Origin: Gonocerus acuteangulatus
Taxonomy: Eukaryota; Arthropoda; Insecta; Hemiptera; Coreidae
DNA length: 64,000 bases
Direction: 5' to 3'
Assembly (NCBI GenBank): GCA_946811695.1
Contig: OX328125.1
Location: forward strand, 110,176,337 to 110,240,336
The translations under genes and the position numbers were made by a program. The notes under the pieces were generated by a model, which had not been told where the DNA came from, made no database searches, and was given only the letters and a program-made list of their open reading frames with translations. The number at the start of each line of letters is the position of its first letter. Position 1 is the stretch's first letter. Below, piece by piece: positions 10,575-23,603 of the stretch.

Positions 10575-11569
10575 TTAAGACGGGGAGTGAGAGATAGGGT
10601 ACTCGCCGGGTAGATGCGTTTCGAAACCTGTCTTCTTTTTAAACCTGCAGCGAACAGAGAAATTTAACTAATGACCTGTTATTAAAAGAAAATTTGGAAA
10701 ACACGAAATGTGACATATCTCTCAAATGAAAAACGCGTCTAATCGTTTCTTTCAATTACTTTTTATTGCTTCCTTTATAAATTATGAATAATTTACTATT
10801 CCTTCACACAAGGTTTTGGAACGGACAAAACTACGTTCCACATTTTTCTGCCAATCGTTCTATTTATTCCCTAATAAACATCCACTTCATTTGCATAGAT
10901 TTCATGCACATTAAATGTTAAAGTTTTCCTGTATTGAATCTGTAGTCCGTTGGGGGCTGAGGAAAATATTCGCTAGAAACCTCTGATTCATCGAGAGAAA
11001 CAGAAGCGCGTTATTGGACGTCCAGAAAGCGGATTCACGAAACACGTTGATCTTCTATCAATGGATTTAGTGAATTAAATCACTGTTTTGTTTTTTTAAG
11101 TAAATTTTGTCTATTTTATGATTGTCTATGTTATCCTGAACAGTTTCTGAGTAATCCTTTCTCATTCAATAAAAAACATGACTACTTTAAAAAAACACAA
11201 CAGAAAACTCGACATAACTCCTTTTCATAAGATATTAAAATATCATATTAATGTTAAATTACAGCTATTAGCAGGAACAAGTAGTAAAAATATTAACTTT
11301 CTTAGTCAGTAAGGTTCGCTTTACTTCAATAAAATGCAGTTTCTTTCATTGTTATATGAAGTGTAGAATAATTTGTTTAGTTAATGTTGAGAATAATTTG
11401 TAATTATTAAACAAAAATTCATTTTCCTCTAAAGACGAATTTATTCTTACCTTTTTAATTCGACATTTATATTTATTGAAAAGTGTGTGTCAGTTACAGG
11501 GGCATGATTTTCTATTTTCGTATTAAATCTATTTAAATAGGTTAGAAAAGTGTACCTGAGTATATTCTA

Positions 11570-11901
11570 TATAGTCTTCCCACAAATTTTCTTTATATAT
11601 AATATATATAATTATAAGTATATAATTACACATTTAGACACCTTAGTTTATGAATTTGTAATTATTTACTAAAAAACTGTAATCTATAACATTATGTTCC
11701 AATTTATACTATCACCGTTTGCTTCATTAATTCTAACTATTAATTAGACTAATTACTGTCCAACAACAGTCAAACAATATTAATTTTTATTAAGGAGTCA
11801 AACAATATTAATGCATGTTTTTATTTGTTGTTAGCACCTGATGATAGCACATGTGTGTTGAAAGGCCTAGTGCAAAATAAAGAAAATTTGTGGGAAGACT
11901 G
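11570..11901 (+). mobile_element. PLE-type terminus with inverted partial copy
   Basis: TAGTCTTCCCACAAATTTTC at the left edge is repeated inverted at 11878-11900. The right copy follows the hammerhead-like motif at 11838-11863 and an AATAAA-like stretch. A terminal repeat with an inverted fragment at the other end is a known Penelope insertion form; the same arrangement recurs at 37363 and 60222. Confidence 0.5.
11838..11863 (+). ncRNA. Hammerhead-like core, degenerate
   Basis: CTGATGA, a possible stem (AGCACA/TGTGTT with one wobble) and GAAA are present. The base after GAAA is G instead of C, and no ACGT or ACATGT step follows, so activity is doubtful. Confidence 0.35.
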
Positions 11902-11919
11902 AATTTTGTTTCACCCTCT

Positions 11920-13671
<1,752 letters not shown>

Positions 13672-13882
13672 CAAAATATCGCTTTCTTCTCTCTTACAAA
13701 GTCATATTTATTAAAATTATAATTCCATTTTCCGAGGTTTGATAAATATCGCTTTCTTCTCTCTTACAAAGTCATATGTATTAAAATTATAATTCCATTT
13801 TCCGAGGTTTGATAAATATCGCTTTCTTCTCTCTTACAAAGTCATACGTATTAAAATTATAATTCCATTTTCCGAGGTTTGA
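13672..13882. repeat. 70-bp tandem repeat, three copies
   Basis: Units contain AATATCGCTTTCTTCTCTC and end TTTTCCGAGGTTTGA. They differ mainly at one position (CATATTT, CATATGT, CATACGT), indicating recent duplication. Confidence 0.95.
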
Positions 13883-14084
13883 AATTTCCGAATTTTTGGC
13901 AAATTATTATATTATTCCGCCACCCAAACACTCTTGGGTATCTTTTTTCTTTAGATAAGAAAAGGTTAAATTTCTCTGTTCGCTTCAGGTTTAAAAAGAA
14001 GACAGTTTTCGAAACGCATCTACCCGGCGAGTACCCTATCTCTCCCTCCCTGTCTTAAATTTATATATAATAATAATAATAATA

Positions 14085-14214
14085 GGGGGTCTCCCGTGGT
14101 CTAATGGCTAGCGCCTTGGATTCATAAGCGGGAGATGGTGGGTTCGATTCCCAACCACGGCTCGCTGGTAAAATTCCTGGCTGTCGGCGCTAATGACGTA
14201 GATGTAGATGCGCC

Positions 14215-14267
<53 letters not shown>

Positions 14268-14281
14268 AAAAAAAAAAAAAA
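14085..14281 (+). mobile_element. tRNA-derived SINE, family A, copy 2
   Basis: The head is identical to the copy at 6417 through box A and box B. Relative to that copy it has two internal deletions in the body. The poly-A tail is about 60 bp. It landed in a (TAA)n repeat, so the target duplication cannot be separated from the repeat. Confidence 0.88.
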
Positions 14282-14426
14282 ATAATAATAAATACGTGCA
14301 GGATCAAACTGCTTTGGGTAACTATAAATAAATTTTATACATTTTGAATATTAGACCACTTTGTTGTTAAATCGCCATTTTTGCGAGACATAAATAAATA
14401 ATATAAACGGTACGTGGATTGTCTAC

Positions 14427-14460
14427 GCGGTCACCCATCCAAATCTAACCACACCCGGCT
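14427..14460 (-). repeat. 5S rRNA-like fragment
   Basis: GCGGTCACCCATCC and the following CTAACCACACCCGGC match the complement of the 5S region around GGGTGACCGC. Only this short section is convincing. Confidence 0.4.
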
Positions 14461-14894
14461 TTTTAGTTACTTAATATATAACCTTCGCAGGACAACCTCA
14501 TGTAATCAGCTTGAGCCGACTGCCCTTGACAGAAGTACTGCATGCTCCCTTCTTGTCACTCGTACTGATAAGGGTTAAACTGAATCCGTATTAAACACAG
14601 CTAAGTATGCAATTAGTGCTTTTATCGCCGATGCATTCCCAAGGACGTGCATTTTACAGTCCAGATGCACTTTACTAAGGTGCATTTTTTTTTCACGAGG
14701 AAGTAGGAATCCTAGTATTTTAATCTGTTTATCCTATAAATTATTCTATACAAGTTTTCGTTTTTTTTTTCTCTAAGCCCTTTCAGAGTTCTAGTCTAAT
14801 ATATCAGATAATTATGAATACTCAATGCATGGCCGCCACATCTCAGAGCCGGGCCCAGGACAAGATCACGGGCCCCCACTTCGAGATCCTCATG

Positions 14895-15001
14895 ACGGAG
14901 ATGGTGGGTTCGATTCCCAGGCAGCATCTCCCGGCTCGTTGAGCTAGTCGCTGCACCAAGGATGTCGGGTGTAATGGCCCAGAAGTCGAAGAAAAAAAAA
15001 T
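14895..15001 (+). repeat. Diverged SINE related to family A
   Basis: GGAGATGGTGGGTTCGATTC with box B is followed by GGCTCGTTGAGC, CGCTGCACC and GGATGTCGGGTGTAATGGCC, in the same order as family A, then poly-A. The 5' part is not alignable. Confidence 0.6.
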
Positions 15002-15345
15002 AGGTTATAGGACAATATGTGCGTATTTAGTATACAAAGGTTTTTATGAAAAAATTCAACAGATTTCTTAAAGAGATCTTATGTTTGAACTACGGTTTTG
15101 TACCAATAGACTCGCTCTATATTTCAGGAATAATTTCATAATATTGATATAGGAATACATCCCGTGTTCCATGCCGTGAAGTGCAGCTATTAGAGGAAAC
15201 CATCAACCAGCAAAGTCTGTTGTTATACACGTATACGGGGCCTGTCCTTCACTCCTTTACCGTAACGTCGCCTTCCTAAACATTTTCAGAGGTAGCCTTT
15301 TCGACTGTCAACAAATAAAGGACCCAGAACAGTTTTCTGCAGCCC

Positions 15346-15988
15346 GTATATCTAGGTGTATGGTAGTGCGCCAGGCCAAGTTCCGGCCTACGTATATCTT
15401 GGTGTATGGTAGTGCGCCAGGCCAAGTTCCGGCCTACGTATATCTAGGTGTATTGTAGTACGCCAGGCCAAGTTCCGGCCTACGTATATCTAGGTGTATG
15501 GTAGTGCGCCAGGCCAAGTTCCGGCATACGTATATCTAGGTGTATGGTAGTGCGCCAGGCCAAGTTCCGGCCTACGTATATCTAGGTGTATGGTAGTACG
15601 CCAGGCCAAGTTCCGGCCTACGTATATCTAGGTGTATGGTAGTGCGCCAGGCCAAGTTCCGGCCTACGTATATCTAGGTGTATGGTAGTACGCCAGGCCA
15701 AGTTCCGGCCTACGTATATCTAGGTGTATGGTAGTGCGCCAGGCCAAGTTCCGGCCTACGTATATCTAGGTGTATGGTAGTGCGCCAGGCCAAGTTCCTG
15801 CCTACGTATATCTAGGTGTATGGTAGTGCGCCAGGCCAAGTTCCGGCCTACGTATATCTAGGTGTATGGTAGTGTGCCAGGCCAAGTTCCGGCCTACGTA
15901 TATCTAGGTGTATGGTAGTGCGCCAGGCCAAGTTCCGGCCTACGTATATCTAGGTGTATGGTAGTGCGCCAGGCCAAGTTCCGGCCTA
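15346..15988. repeat. 46-bp minisatellite, 14 copies
   Basis: The unit contains TATATCTAGGTGTATGGTAG and GCGCCAGGCCAAGTTCCGGC. A related single unit exists in a dispersed repeat at about 56707-56750, so the array looks like an amplification of one segment of that repeat. Confidence 0.95.
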
Positions 15989-16440
15989 GGCACACTTTGT
16001 GTATATTACACGACGCATTAGAGCCAATTTTTACACTCTCTGAGGTAAGCAACTTTGAACCGGTTAAAGGAAAACTTATGATTTTTTCCACAGATATTAT
16101 ACTAGTAGATCTAAGTAAAACTGGAAAGTTTCATAATTCTACATTGAAGGCTTTCTAAGATATAGGCGATTGAAAATTGGAATTTATACGAGAAACTGAC
16201 TCATCAAAATTATTAGGCACAAAAAGCTAGAGACTTGAAATTTTTCAGGATGATAGACATTAGGGTGTTATTAAAATCGAAAAATCCTGAAAAGTTGTGT
16301 TTGACTCCGCACCAAAGAAGGGTCCCTGTTTTGTACTTATTGTTCCTTCCGAAACAACGTGTGGGGTATCAAAAGAATTGTTTCGGTAAGGAGAACCTAT
16401 ATTTGATGTTTTAAGAAACATTTGGACGCATCTTAACATT
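15989..16440. repeat. Dispersed repeat downstream of the 46-bp array
   Basis: The text (GCACACTTTGTGTATATTAC..., later CAGGATGATAGACATTAGGG and TGAAAAGTTGTGTTTGACTC) recurs in the same order at 56750-56800 and 57870-58160. The function of this family is unknown to me. Confidence 0.65.
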
Positions 16441-16880
16441 TTTATGTACATGCCTATTATTTACCTATGTACCTAAATATGTGTCAGACAAGATTAGTTT
16501 TTTTTTGGGGGGGGGGATAATGTGAAAAACGTATCAAATTGTATGTACAGTAGTATGTAATTCCTTGCCATTGAGTAAGAATGGGTTAGACAAGTATTTA
16601 CAACTCGAAATCATTGTAAAAAAGTCCGTCTCGCAGGACTGCATCATCTTAGCGCGGTTCCGTTCATATCCCTAGTCTAATTTGGAAAGATTAAAATAGA
16701 AGCAGTTATTATTTTGGTTCCACCAGTCTTTTTTTTTAAATTAATTATTATGATGGCGTGTCAACCCTTAAGGTCACTAACGCCATTCCTGTGAGTAGTA
16801 AAGTCTTGAAAGGTCATGATTTACAATCTTACCTGGAAGGGTCCGCTACACTAGAAACAGACCCGCTAGTGACAAGGTCT
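16441..16880. other. No gene seen
   Basis: Mixed sequence with a poly-T/poly-G run near 16500. A 30-bp block around 16645-16675 is the inverse of one at 6842-6872. Confidence 0.4.
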
Positions 16881-17861
16881 TGGAAATCTATATTTCTAAC
16901 AATAAATTGTTTTTGTTATTTTACTTAACCAGTTTTATTGTCAAATACATTATCCAACTATAAGCAATTAAAAAATAACAAGAAATAAAACAGACAAAAA
17001 GAACCATTGGAATAAACGAAATCAATTAAATTAAAGCTTTAAGCACTTTTTTCTCCGATTGACATCGCCTAATTAAAACTTTCTTCAGAACCTTTTTTGT
17101 AGAGCATTTAGTAAGCTTCCGAATGGTAATCTTCCGCTTCACAAGATTGTCAACGGTTTTCGAGATACTAACGAAATTATACAAAGTTACCAAAACTTTT
17201 TTTGTCTGTTAATAAAATATTTTATTCTAACCCTTCCTTTACTCTAAACGTAACCAAAATTTCAACATATTAGTGTTGATGAAACTCCAACATGCAGAAA
17301 ATGTTTCAACTGTATCCCATAATTCTAAGTACCAAAATCAAAGACAAAGAACCCTCCCTAGGAAGGACGCTAGGCAGTTGAGAAGCTATATATCTTGGAA
17401 ATCCATATCTCTAACATTAAATTGTTTTTCTTATTTTTCTTAACCTGTTTTATTTTCAAATACATTATCCAACAATAAGCAATTAAAAAATAACAAGGAA
17501 TAAAAAACAGACAAAAAGAACAGTTCGAATAAGCGAAATCAATTACTTAAAAGTTTTAAGCTCTTTTTTCTCCGATTGACATCGCCTAATCAAAACTTTC
17601 ATTAGAACCTTTTTTTTAGAGCATTTAATAAGCTTTCTAATGGTATTCTTCCGTTTACCATGATTCTCAACCTTTTTCGAGATATTAATGAAAGTAAACA
17701 AAGTTACTAAAACTTTTTATGTCTGTTAATAAAATATTTTATTCTAACCCTTCCTCAACTCCAAACGTAACCAAAATTTCAACATATTAGTTTTGATGAA
17801 AGTAGAACATGCAGAAAATGTTTCAACTGAATCCCATGATTCTAAGTACCCAAACCAAAAA
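16881..17861. repeat. Direct duplication with a 515-bp period
   Basis: 16881-17345 and 17396-17861 align along their lengths (for example TACATTATCCAACWATAAGC and ATTGACATCGCCTAATYAAA) at roughly 85-90% by eye. No coding frame is preserved. Confidence 0.85.
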
Positions 17862-18089
17862 CGGTATTCAAAAAATATGTTTCCAATTTTCTCGAAAACG
17901 GTTAAAGCTATCGCCTTGAAAATGGTTTCATTCGTTTTCCTAGCCCAGGAGTCATATAAAACGAGTACTTAGAAGCTTATGAACTCAAAAACGTAAGCGT
18001 TACGATTTTTTTTGCGCGAATTTCGCCCCAAACGCCATCTTCCCGCAGGCGGATTTTGCTGGTTAACGAACTTGACCTTTCAAATTGGA

Positions 18090-18162
18090 CGGCGGATTTT
18101 TGTACCAAATTTCATCAAAATCGGACCATTCGTCTTCTATCTAGAGAGCGAACAGACAAATA

Positions 18163-18254
<92 letters not shown>
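18090..18254 (+). repeat. Repeat 3' tail ending in (TA)n
   Basis: TTCATCAAAATCGGACCATT leads to GCGAACAGACAAA and then a 95-bp interrupted TA tract. The parallel sequence at 27150-27225 ends in (AC)n. It looks like a repeat family whose 3' end is an A-plus-dinucleotide tail; the class is not determined. Confidence 0.5.
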
Positions 18255-18255
<1 letters not shown>

Positions 18256-18256
<1 letters not shown>

Positions 18257-18390
18257 AATTTGAACCACCGTTATTTTCGGTCTCTAGGGGTTCTGAAACG
18301 CGAAATTTTCTAGTCGGCACTTCCGGATTGTTTCATTGTATCAACCCTATAAGCGGGGTTCCTCCCTATGGGGGAGGGAGGAACCGCGCT
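18256..18390 (+). repeat. Dispersed repeat family D, copy 1
   Basis: TTTGAACCACCGTTATT..., TAGTCGGCACTTCCGG and GGAACCGCGCTAAAA occur in the same order at 53117-53262, and in weaker form at 25795-25945 and 20556-20640. Three of the four begin at or close after a TA tract. Confidence 0.7.
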
Positions 18391-18598
18391 AAAACGTCTT
18401 CTCAAGTAGTAAGTAGTCCTCAAAATAAATGTAAACAATAAAAACACACCTGTTGATTTGGTGAGGTGGGCTCTGTTGATCCGCCTGAGTCCTGTAAAAA
18501 TAAATACATAAATAATTACAAAAAGCTATTGAATAATCACAATAGATTCTTATTTGCGCAAAAGCATGTTGTAGAATCTTATCCACAACTAGTGCTCC

Positions 18599-19082
18599 TA
18601 AATAGTAGGCAATAGCAGTTACAAGTCTATGTTGGCAAGAAATAGTAGGCAATAGCAGTTACAAGTCTATGTAGGCAAGAAATAGTAGGCAATAGCAGTT
18701 ACAAGTCTATGTTGGCAAGAAATAGTAGGCAATAGCAGTTACAAGTCTATGTAGGCAAGAAATAGTAGGCAATAGCAGTTACAAGTCTATGTAGACAAGA
18801 AATAGTAGGCAATAGCAGTTACAAGTCTATGTAGGCAAGAAATAGTAGGCAATAGCAGTTACAAGTCTATGTAGGCAAGAAATAGTAGGCAATAGCAGTT
18901 ACAAGTCTATGTTGGCAAGAAATAGTAGGCAATAGCAGTTACAAGTCTATGTAGGCAAGAAATCGTAGGCAATAGCAGTTACAAGTCTATGTAGGCAAGA
19001 AATAGTAGGCAATAGCAGTTACAAGTCTATGTAGGCAAGAAATAGTAGGCAATAGCAGTTACAAGTCTATGTAGGCAAGAAA
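18599..19082. repeat. 40-bp minisatellite, 12 copies
   Basis: The unit contains AATAGTAGGCAATAGCAGTT and ACAAGTCTATGTAGGCAAG. Some units have GTTGGC instead of GTAGGC in an irregular pattern. Confidence 0.97.
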
Positions 19083-19200
19083 TATAACTACATATTTTAA
19101 GATAAACAATTTTAAGGTAAACCCTCTAGTCTATAAAAGAAATAATCCCCATTCGGCGAAGAATACTGTTCTAACGAGTATGTCCTTCTAATCAACTAAA

Positions 19201-19204
<4 letters not shown>

Positions 19205-19248
<44 letters not shown>
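19205..19248. repeat. (TA)n microsatellite
   Basis: TA run directly left of the Tigger/pogo element. Confidence 0.97.
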
Positions 19249-19251
<3 letters not shown>

Positions 19252-19319
19252 TGCATGTACAGTAGAACCTCTCATATCCGACCATGACGGGACCGGGCCA
19301 TGGTCGGATATCGGGAGGA

Positions 19320-20214
19320 GGAAAATAATCGTCGTATGCCATGTCGCAAATTCCATTTCTTAAGCCACCCTTCGCTAGCGTTGGCCTTTTTAAGATCACC
19401 TCTCAACTTTTCATACAATTTTATGGATTTTTCATTAACTATAGGGCCTAACAGTGGTGTTCCCTTGCTCCCTTTCCTGAGAAAACCAAACCCATATTGC
19501 GGTGTCGTAATTTCCATCAAACATATCTTCACTGAATGCCGTGCCTACGAGAATGAAAGGTCTCTATTTGAGCTCTCGGGTAATTTGAGTGAAGATATGG
19601 GTGATAGCCCGACTAAGATCAAAAATGTATTTAATTTTTTAGAATACACACAACTTTTAAATAAACTATGATTGTTGTGGCACATGGCCCGGGGTTGAAG
19701 TAAACCGAAACCCCGGCACCAAACAGAAATCATTGCTCAAGGTACTTAAATTAACTATCAACAAATATTTAAATTAAGTAACATAAGTTTAAAAATTCTA
19801 ATATTCGATAATATATCATTTTGAAGACAATAATTTAATCACATAAAAGCTTAATAACAACTATTACAACCATAAATTTATAAAATAAAATTCCAAACTT
19901 TATTTAACATCTGTGGGGTTAATATCCTAAAAGGTTGTTACGCCTTAAGAAACAAAAAAAAAAAACCATAATGCTTCATCAACAAGTTCAAGTTTTTTTT
20001 TTCTACTTTTTAACGCATTATCTGTCTCAAGTTTTGTTGACTATGCTTCCAGATCTCTACGGGTTTTTTTTTCTCAGTCTTTTACCGTAGTCACTCCTAC
20101 GCCCAACTCAGAAGCTAGCTTAATAACAGACTCACCATGGTCCAATCGTTGTAACACATCAAGTTTTTGTTGCAGGGAAACACAAATACGTTTACGTTTT
20201 TGAGTTTCCATTGT
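19320..20214 (-). pseudogene. Tigger/pogo transposase N-terminal remnant (CENP-B-like)
   Basis: From 20214 the frame starts METQKRKRICVSLQQK and continues through KLASELGVGVTTVKD, the psq-type helix-turn-helix typical of CENP-B/pogo proteins; a stop and frame loss follow at a T run (about 20060-20080). A later segment (about 19340-19490) has KGTPLLGPIVNEKS and ASEGWLKKWNLRHGIR, the second (CENP-B-type) DNA-binding domain. The two segments are separated by the LINE at 19501-19965. The DDE catalytic domain is absent. Confidence 0.85.
19501..19965 (+). mobile_element. 5'-truncated LINE inside the Tigger transposase
   Basis: The insert encodes a LINE ORF2 C-terminus with HIFTECRAYENERSLF and ends at a TGA near 19671; poly-A closes it at about 19955. 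CCATATTGC (19492-19500) and CCATAATGC (19966-19974) form a 9-bp duplication with one mismatch. Read on the minus strand, the host transposase text runs DEAL on one side and FLRKGSKGTP on the other, as expected for one interrupted codon run. Confidence 0.8.
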
Positions 20215-20555
20215 CACTTAACCTGTCAAATTAAAGCAACGCAAATTCTGTAATCGAAAATAAATATGTAATGGTAAAACAGTATTAACGTTAACAAATA
20301 TAAACAGTATTAACGTTAACAAATATAGAACAGTATAGTACAAGATTATAGTTAGAACACATTCCACATTAACAATCACGACAGAACTGACAGTTTGTTG
20401 TAGGAAAACAAAGCATAGCAAGTCTGGCTCGCCAACGGAATCACAGACGGCAGACGGTCGGGCACTAGGTCGGATAGCGGGAGGAGTCGGATATGGGAAG
20501 GTCGGATATGAGAGGTTCTACTGTATGTTTATATATATGTATGCATTTGAAGCAT

Positions 20556-20640
20556 CATATTAAAATCTGAAATCTTCTAGTCGGCACTTCCTCTGACGTC
20601 ATAAACGGGTTTCCTTCGTATGGCAGTAACACGCTAAACT
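20556..20640 (+). repeat. Dispersed repeat family D, short copy
   Basis: Shares TAGTCGGCACTTCC and a later ACGCGCT-like end with the copies at 18256 and 53117, with internal losses. Confidence 0.5.
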
Positions 20641-20715
20641 GGAATTACAAAGTAAAGCAAAATTGAATCGTACTCAATTTGAGTCTTATTAGCTTCCCCA
20701 ATCATCTAAGATGTA

Positions 20716-21725
20716 GGGTCTGTTTGCCAAGAGCACATCCAGTTATTTAGAAGTGATGTCATACCTGCCGGTTGAGACCGTCGTCACTGGCATCGGGGGC
20801 GAGCGCTTTCGACGTAAGTACGTCATTATCAAGCCACTTATCAAGTTAGTACATACTGAAATTTGTTTGTAATATCAGAGTATTTAAACAAGGGTAGAGT
20901 AAGTTGTTTACTTCTGTGAAGGGTCGTCCAGGTAGGTTGTTTGTCTGTACTCTATGCAGGTGTTCGTTCGGGTAAAGTGTTTGCTAATTCCGTGGGTCAT
21001 CCGCGCACAGATGCCAGTGACGACGGTCTCCACCAACAGGTATGACAACAGTATATTTACTAGCGGACCTAACCCCTTAGATTATTTATTCGTCGTGATT
21101 TTAAACAGTGATTTTAGTACTTACTGATTAGTATACAGGTCCTTTGCAGGTTATCTATTACTTCTTTACATGTTATCTAAGGCTAGAAACCATATTATAT
21201 AAATATACTAATGAAAAGTTGATATAGTAATGAAAAGTATTTAAAATCTCTACAATCACTACTAAAAATAACTTTTTTTGATTGCTGTATTCATATAATA
21301 TGGTTTCTAACTAACCCTGAGATAGCTTGTATTAGTAAGTAATACTTTTAGGCTTGTAAAGCATAAATGAAAATAAATAAGCAGAATATATTTCAGCAAG
21401 CAATATTTATTAATACAAAGGTTAATATTATAAAAATCAATGGTAATTGTGAAGTTTAGGGACGTACTCACCGATTTTTTTGTCCGGTGGATCTATATTT
21501 ATTTGGCATTATGGGCGTACGTGCTATGCGTTTCCGCTCGCTCAAGAAGATCACAACTCTAGTCAATCCAACTCGCTTGATGAATTGACTTGAGTGTTGA
21601 AGGTTACTTTACTACCAGCAACAACCAATAGAAAAGCTAATGAGTTATGCGCATGCGGCGAAACACTGCTGCAATCACTACAGATACTTCACAAGTAACT
21701 GGATGTGCTCTTCCCAAACAGACTC
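20716..21725. mobile_element. Snapback MITE, GGGTC family, diverged copy
   Basis: Termini GGGTCTGTTTGCCAAGAGC and its near-inverse are diverged from the other copies (AGAGC for AAGACC). AAGATGTA (20708-20715) and GAGATGTA (21726-21733) agree at 7 of 8. The right part has the TTCCGCTCGCTCAAGAAGAT arm. A second MITE sits inside at 20758-21052. Confidence 0.75.
20758..21052. mobile_element. MITE nested in the snapback element
   Basis: GTCATACCTGCCGGTTGAGA with the following GACCGTCGTCACTGGCATC is mirrored at 21015-21052 with few changes. I could not define a target duplication. Transposon class unknown. Confidence 0.65.
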
Positions 21726-21733
21726 GAGATGTA

Positions 21734-22205
21734 GAATATGGTGTGAGTCCTTTGAACATCAAGTCTTGAAGACATTAACCCTTTTATCCTCAACCAGCCG
21801 ATTGAAGTGCCGACAAGACACGAGAAAGAAACAAACATTCTGTCTTACTTCGACATAACAGCACTTGATATCAGTTTTAGAATCCCGAAGTTCCCAGCGA
21901 AAAGTGCCTAGAACAACGAGAACCCGATCTATGAGTGATAAGGATTGATTGAACAGCTGGTATACCTCCGCAGACAGCATGTCTCTGTCAGGGAGTTCCG
22001 ATGACAGACAGCCGGAACTCGATACGGGCTTCCCATCTCCCTTCAAGACTCTCTTATATACCTCCAGCATTCTAACTCTTATACAACGGGCTGGTCGTCT
22101 ATAGGCAAAGGAATTCGCTGAAGTAGACTATTTTCTGATAAGACCACCATATTTCATGATTGAATACAATTTAAATTATTGTGGGGTAATTTTAATAATA
22201 AACTA
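21734..22205. other. No gene recognised
   Basis: A 103-codon minus-strand frame (21759-22070) has ordinary composition but no domain I recognise, and no splice or promoter context. Left uncalled. Confidence 0.35.
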
Positions 22206-22230
22206 ATATATATATATATATATATATATA

Positions 22231-22503
22231 AAATCAGTCCCGTAACAGGCCACGAGGGCCCTGAGACATACTAGGGAGATCCCCCTGAGACGTACTATGC
22301 TCCGGCCAACTGATTTCCCCCTTTGCAGCTTCGACTGCTATTGTCATTAGCACCAAGGTACCCATTAAAATAAATTATATAATGCCTGGGTTAGCCTAGG
22401 GACGGTCCGACCCATGAACGAAGACACAAGAAGATAAAAATCATTAGTGCTTCCTCGAGATTTGAACTCAGGCCCTCCAGCATATAAGCCCAGTGCTTTA
22501 CCA

Positions 22504-22508
<5 letters not shown>
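22231..22508 (-). mobile_element. tRNA-derived SINE, family C, copy 1
   Basis: On the minus strand the head runs AGTGGTAAAGCACTGGGCTT (box A) to GAGTTCAAATCTCG (box B). The body includes GGGTCGGACCGTCCCTAGGC and ends at GTTACGGGACTGATTT. It lies between two TA tracts (22206-22230 and 22507-22559). Confidence 0.8.

Positions 22509-22559
<51 letters not shown>
22507..22559. repeat. (TA)n microsatellite
   Basis: TA run of about 53 bp touching the SINE head. Confidence 0.97.
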
Positions 22560-22562
<3 letters not shown>

Positions 22563-23005
22563 CGTACAAGAATATACCAAATTTGAGAAAATACTCGCCA
22601 AATTTGATTAAGTTACCCGCCCAAGTATCGTAAGATATCTAACAGATATGAGTTGAGTACTTGCTAAATTTGAGCAAGGTAGCCGTCCATGTGTAAAAAG
22701 GTAGCGACTAATTTGAGTAAAGTTCACACCAAATTTGAGTTTAGTACCCACCTAAGTAGAGTATGGTAGCCACCTAATTTGAATAAGGTACTCGCCAAAT
22801 TAGAGTATGGAACCCGTCCAGGAATAGTATGGTAGCTAACAAATTTGAGTAAGGTACCCGCATATGTAAAGTAAGGCAGCCACAAAATTTGAGTAAAGTA
22901 CTAGCCAAATTTTAGTAAGGTACTCGACCAAGTATGGTAAGGTAGCTACGAAATGTATGTAAAGTACCCGCAAAATATGAATGAAGAAACCGCTCAATTT
23001 GAAAT
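22563..23005. repeat. Degenerate tandem repeat of about 22 bp
   Basis: Some twenty variable units alternate between AAATTTGAGTAAGGTACCCG and CAAGTATGGTAAGGTAGCC forms. High divergence between units suggests an old array. Confidence 0.8.
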
Positions 23006-23312
23006 TGTTCAACACTTCCCTACAGCTGACCAACAGAAAAAGAATGTGCAGAAGATCCAAGGTATTATGACTTTTGACGAGCGTGATTTTTGCAGAGCAT
23101 TTCAATGAACTTGATTATTTTGAATCAGAAACATTGAGTAACGTTTTTCTTGGGCAAAATAGATTTTTTTCATTACGAAAACGGAAATTCCACTTATTTC
23201 AGAGGAAAAGGATCACTTCCTCAAGCCAAGATCTACAATGACATAACCTTCACGCAATGATGTATATTTCTATACTTAATAATTATAATATATGTTTGTT
23301 ATTATTTTTAGA

Positions 23313-23542
23313 CATGGGCGTATATAGAAAATAATTTCGGGGGGCTGACACCATTTCCGGGGTATGGAATACTAACAATTTAGAACTTGGAATAGTTTTA
23401 ACGCTAAGCCACTCAAAATAAAATATTTTTTTGAACATAGTGATTTTATTTAATTTATTTTTAAGGGTTTATGACACATTTTTACCGATCAACTCACAAT
23501 TTCAGGGGGGGGGGCTGCAACCCCCCCTTATATACGCCCATG
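23313..23542. mobile_element. hAT-like MITE, CATGGGCG family, copy 1
   Basis: CATGGGCGTATATA at the left is inverted at the right end. TTTTTAGA flanks both sides (23305-23312 and 23543-23550), a perfect 8-bp duplication. The 230-bp copy has no coding capacity. A sister copy lies at 40624-40854. Confidence 0.88.
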
Positions 23543-23603
23543 TTTTTAGACGTAACGACTCTTAAATTCAGTAACACAAGTCTATCTACAGAGCACAACA
23601 CCT

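Larger units (their letters stand above)
19260..20523. mobile_element. Tigger/pogo DNA transposon, internally deleted and split by a LINE
   Basis: Termini are CAGTAGAACCTCTCATATCC and its inverse, each flanked by TA (19258-19259 and 20524-20525). A second GGTCGGATA-type motif lies just inside both ends. The minus strand carries two parts of a pogo-type transposase DNA-binding region. The catalytic region is missing and the left coding part stops shortly before the left terminus, so the copy is a deletion derivative. Confidence 0.9.

Noticed and set aside
15346..15988. CRISPR-like or regularly spaced array
   Set aside because: Units are contiguous tandem repeats without unique spacers, in a eukaryotic setting.
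21759..22070. 103-codon minus-strand frame
   Set aside because: No family similarity or splice/promoter context; length is possible by chance in 64 kb.
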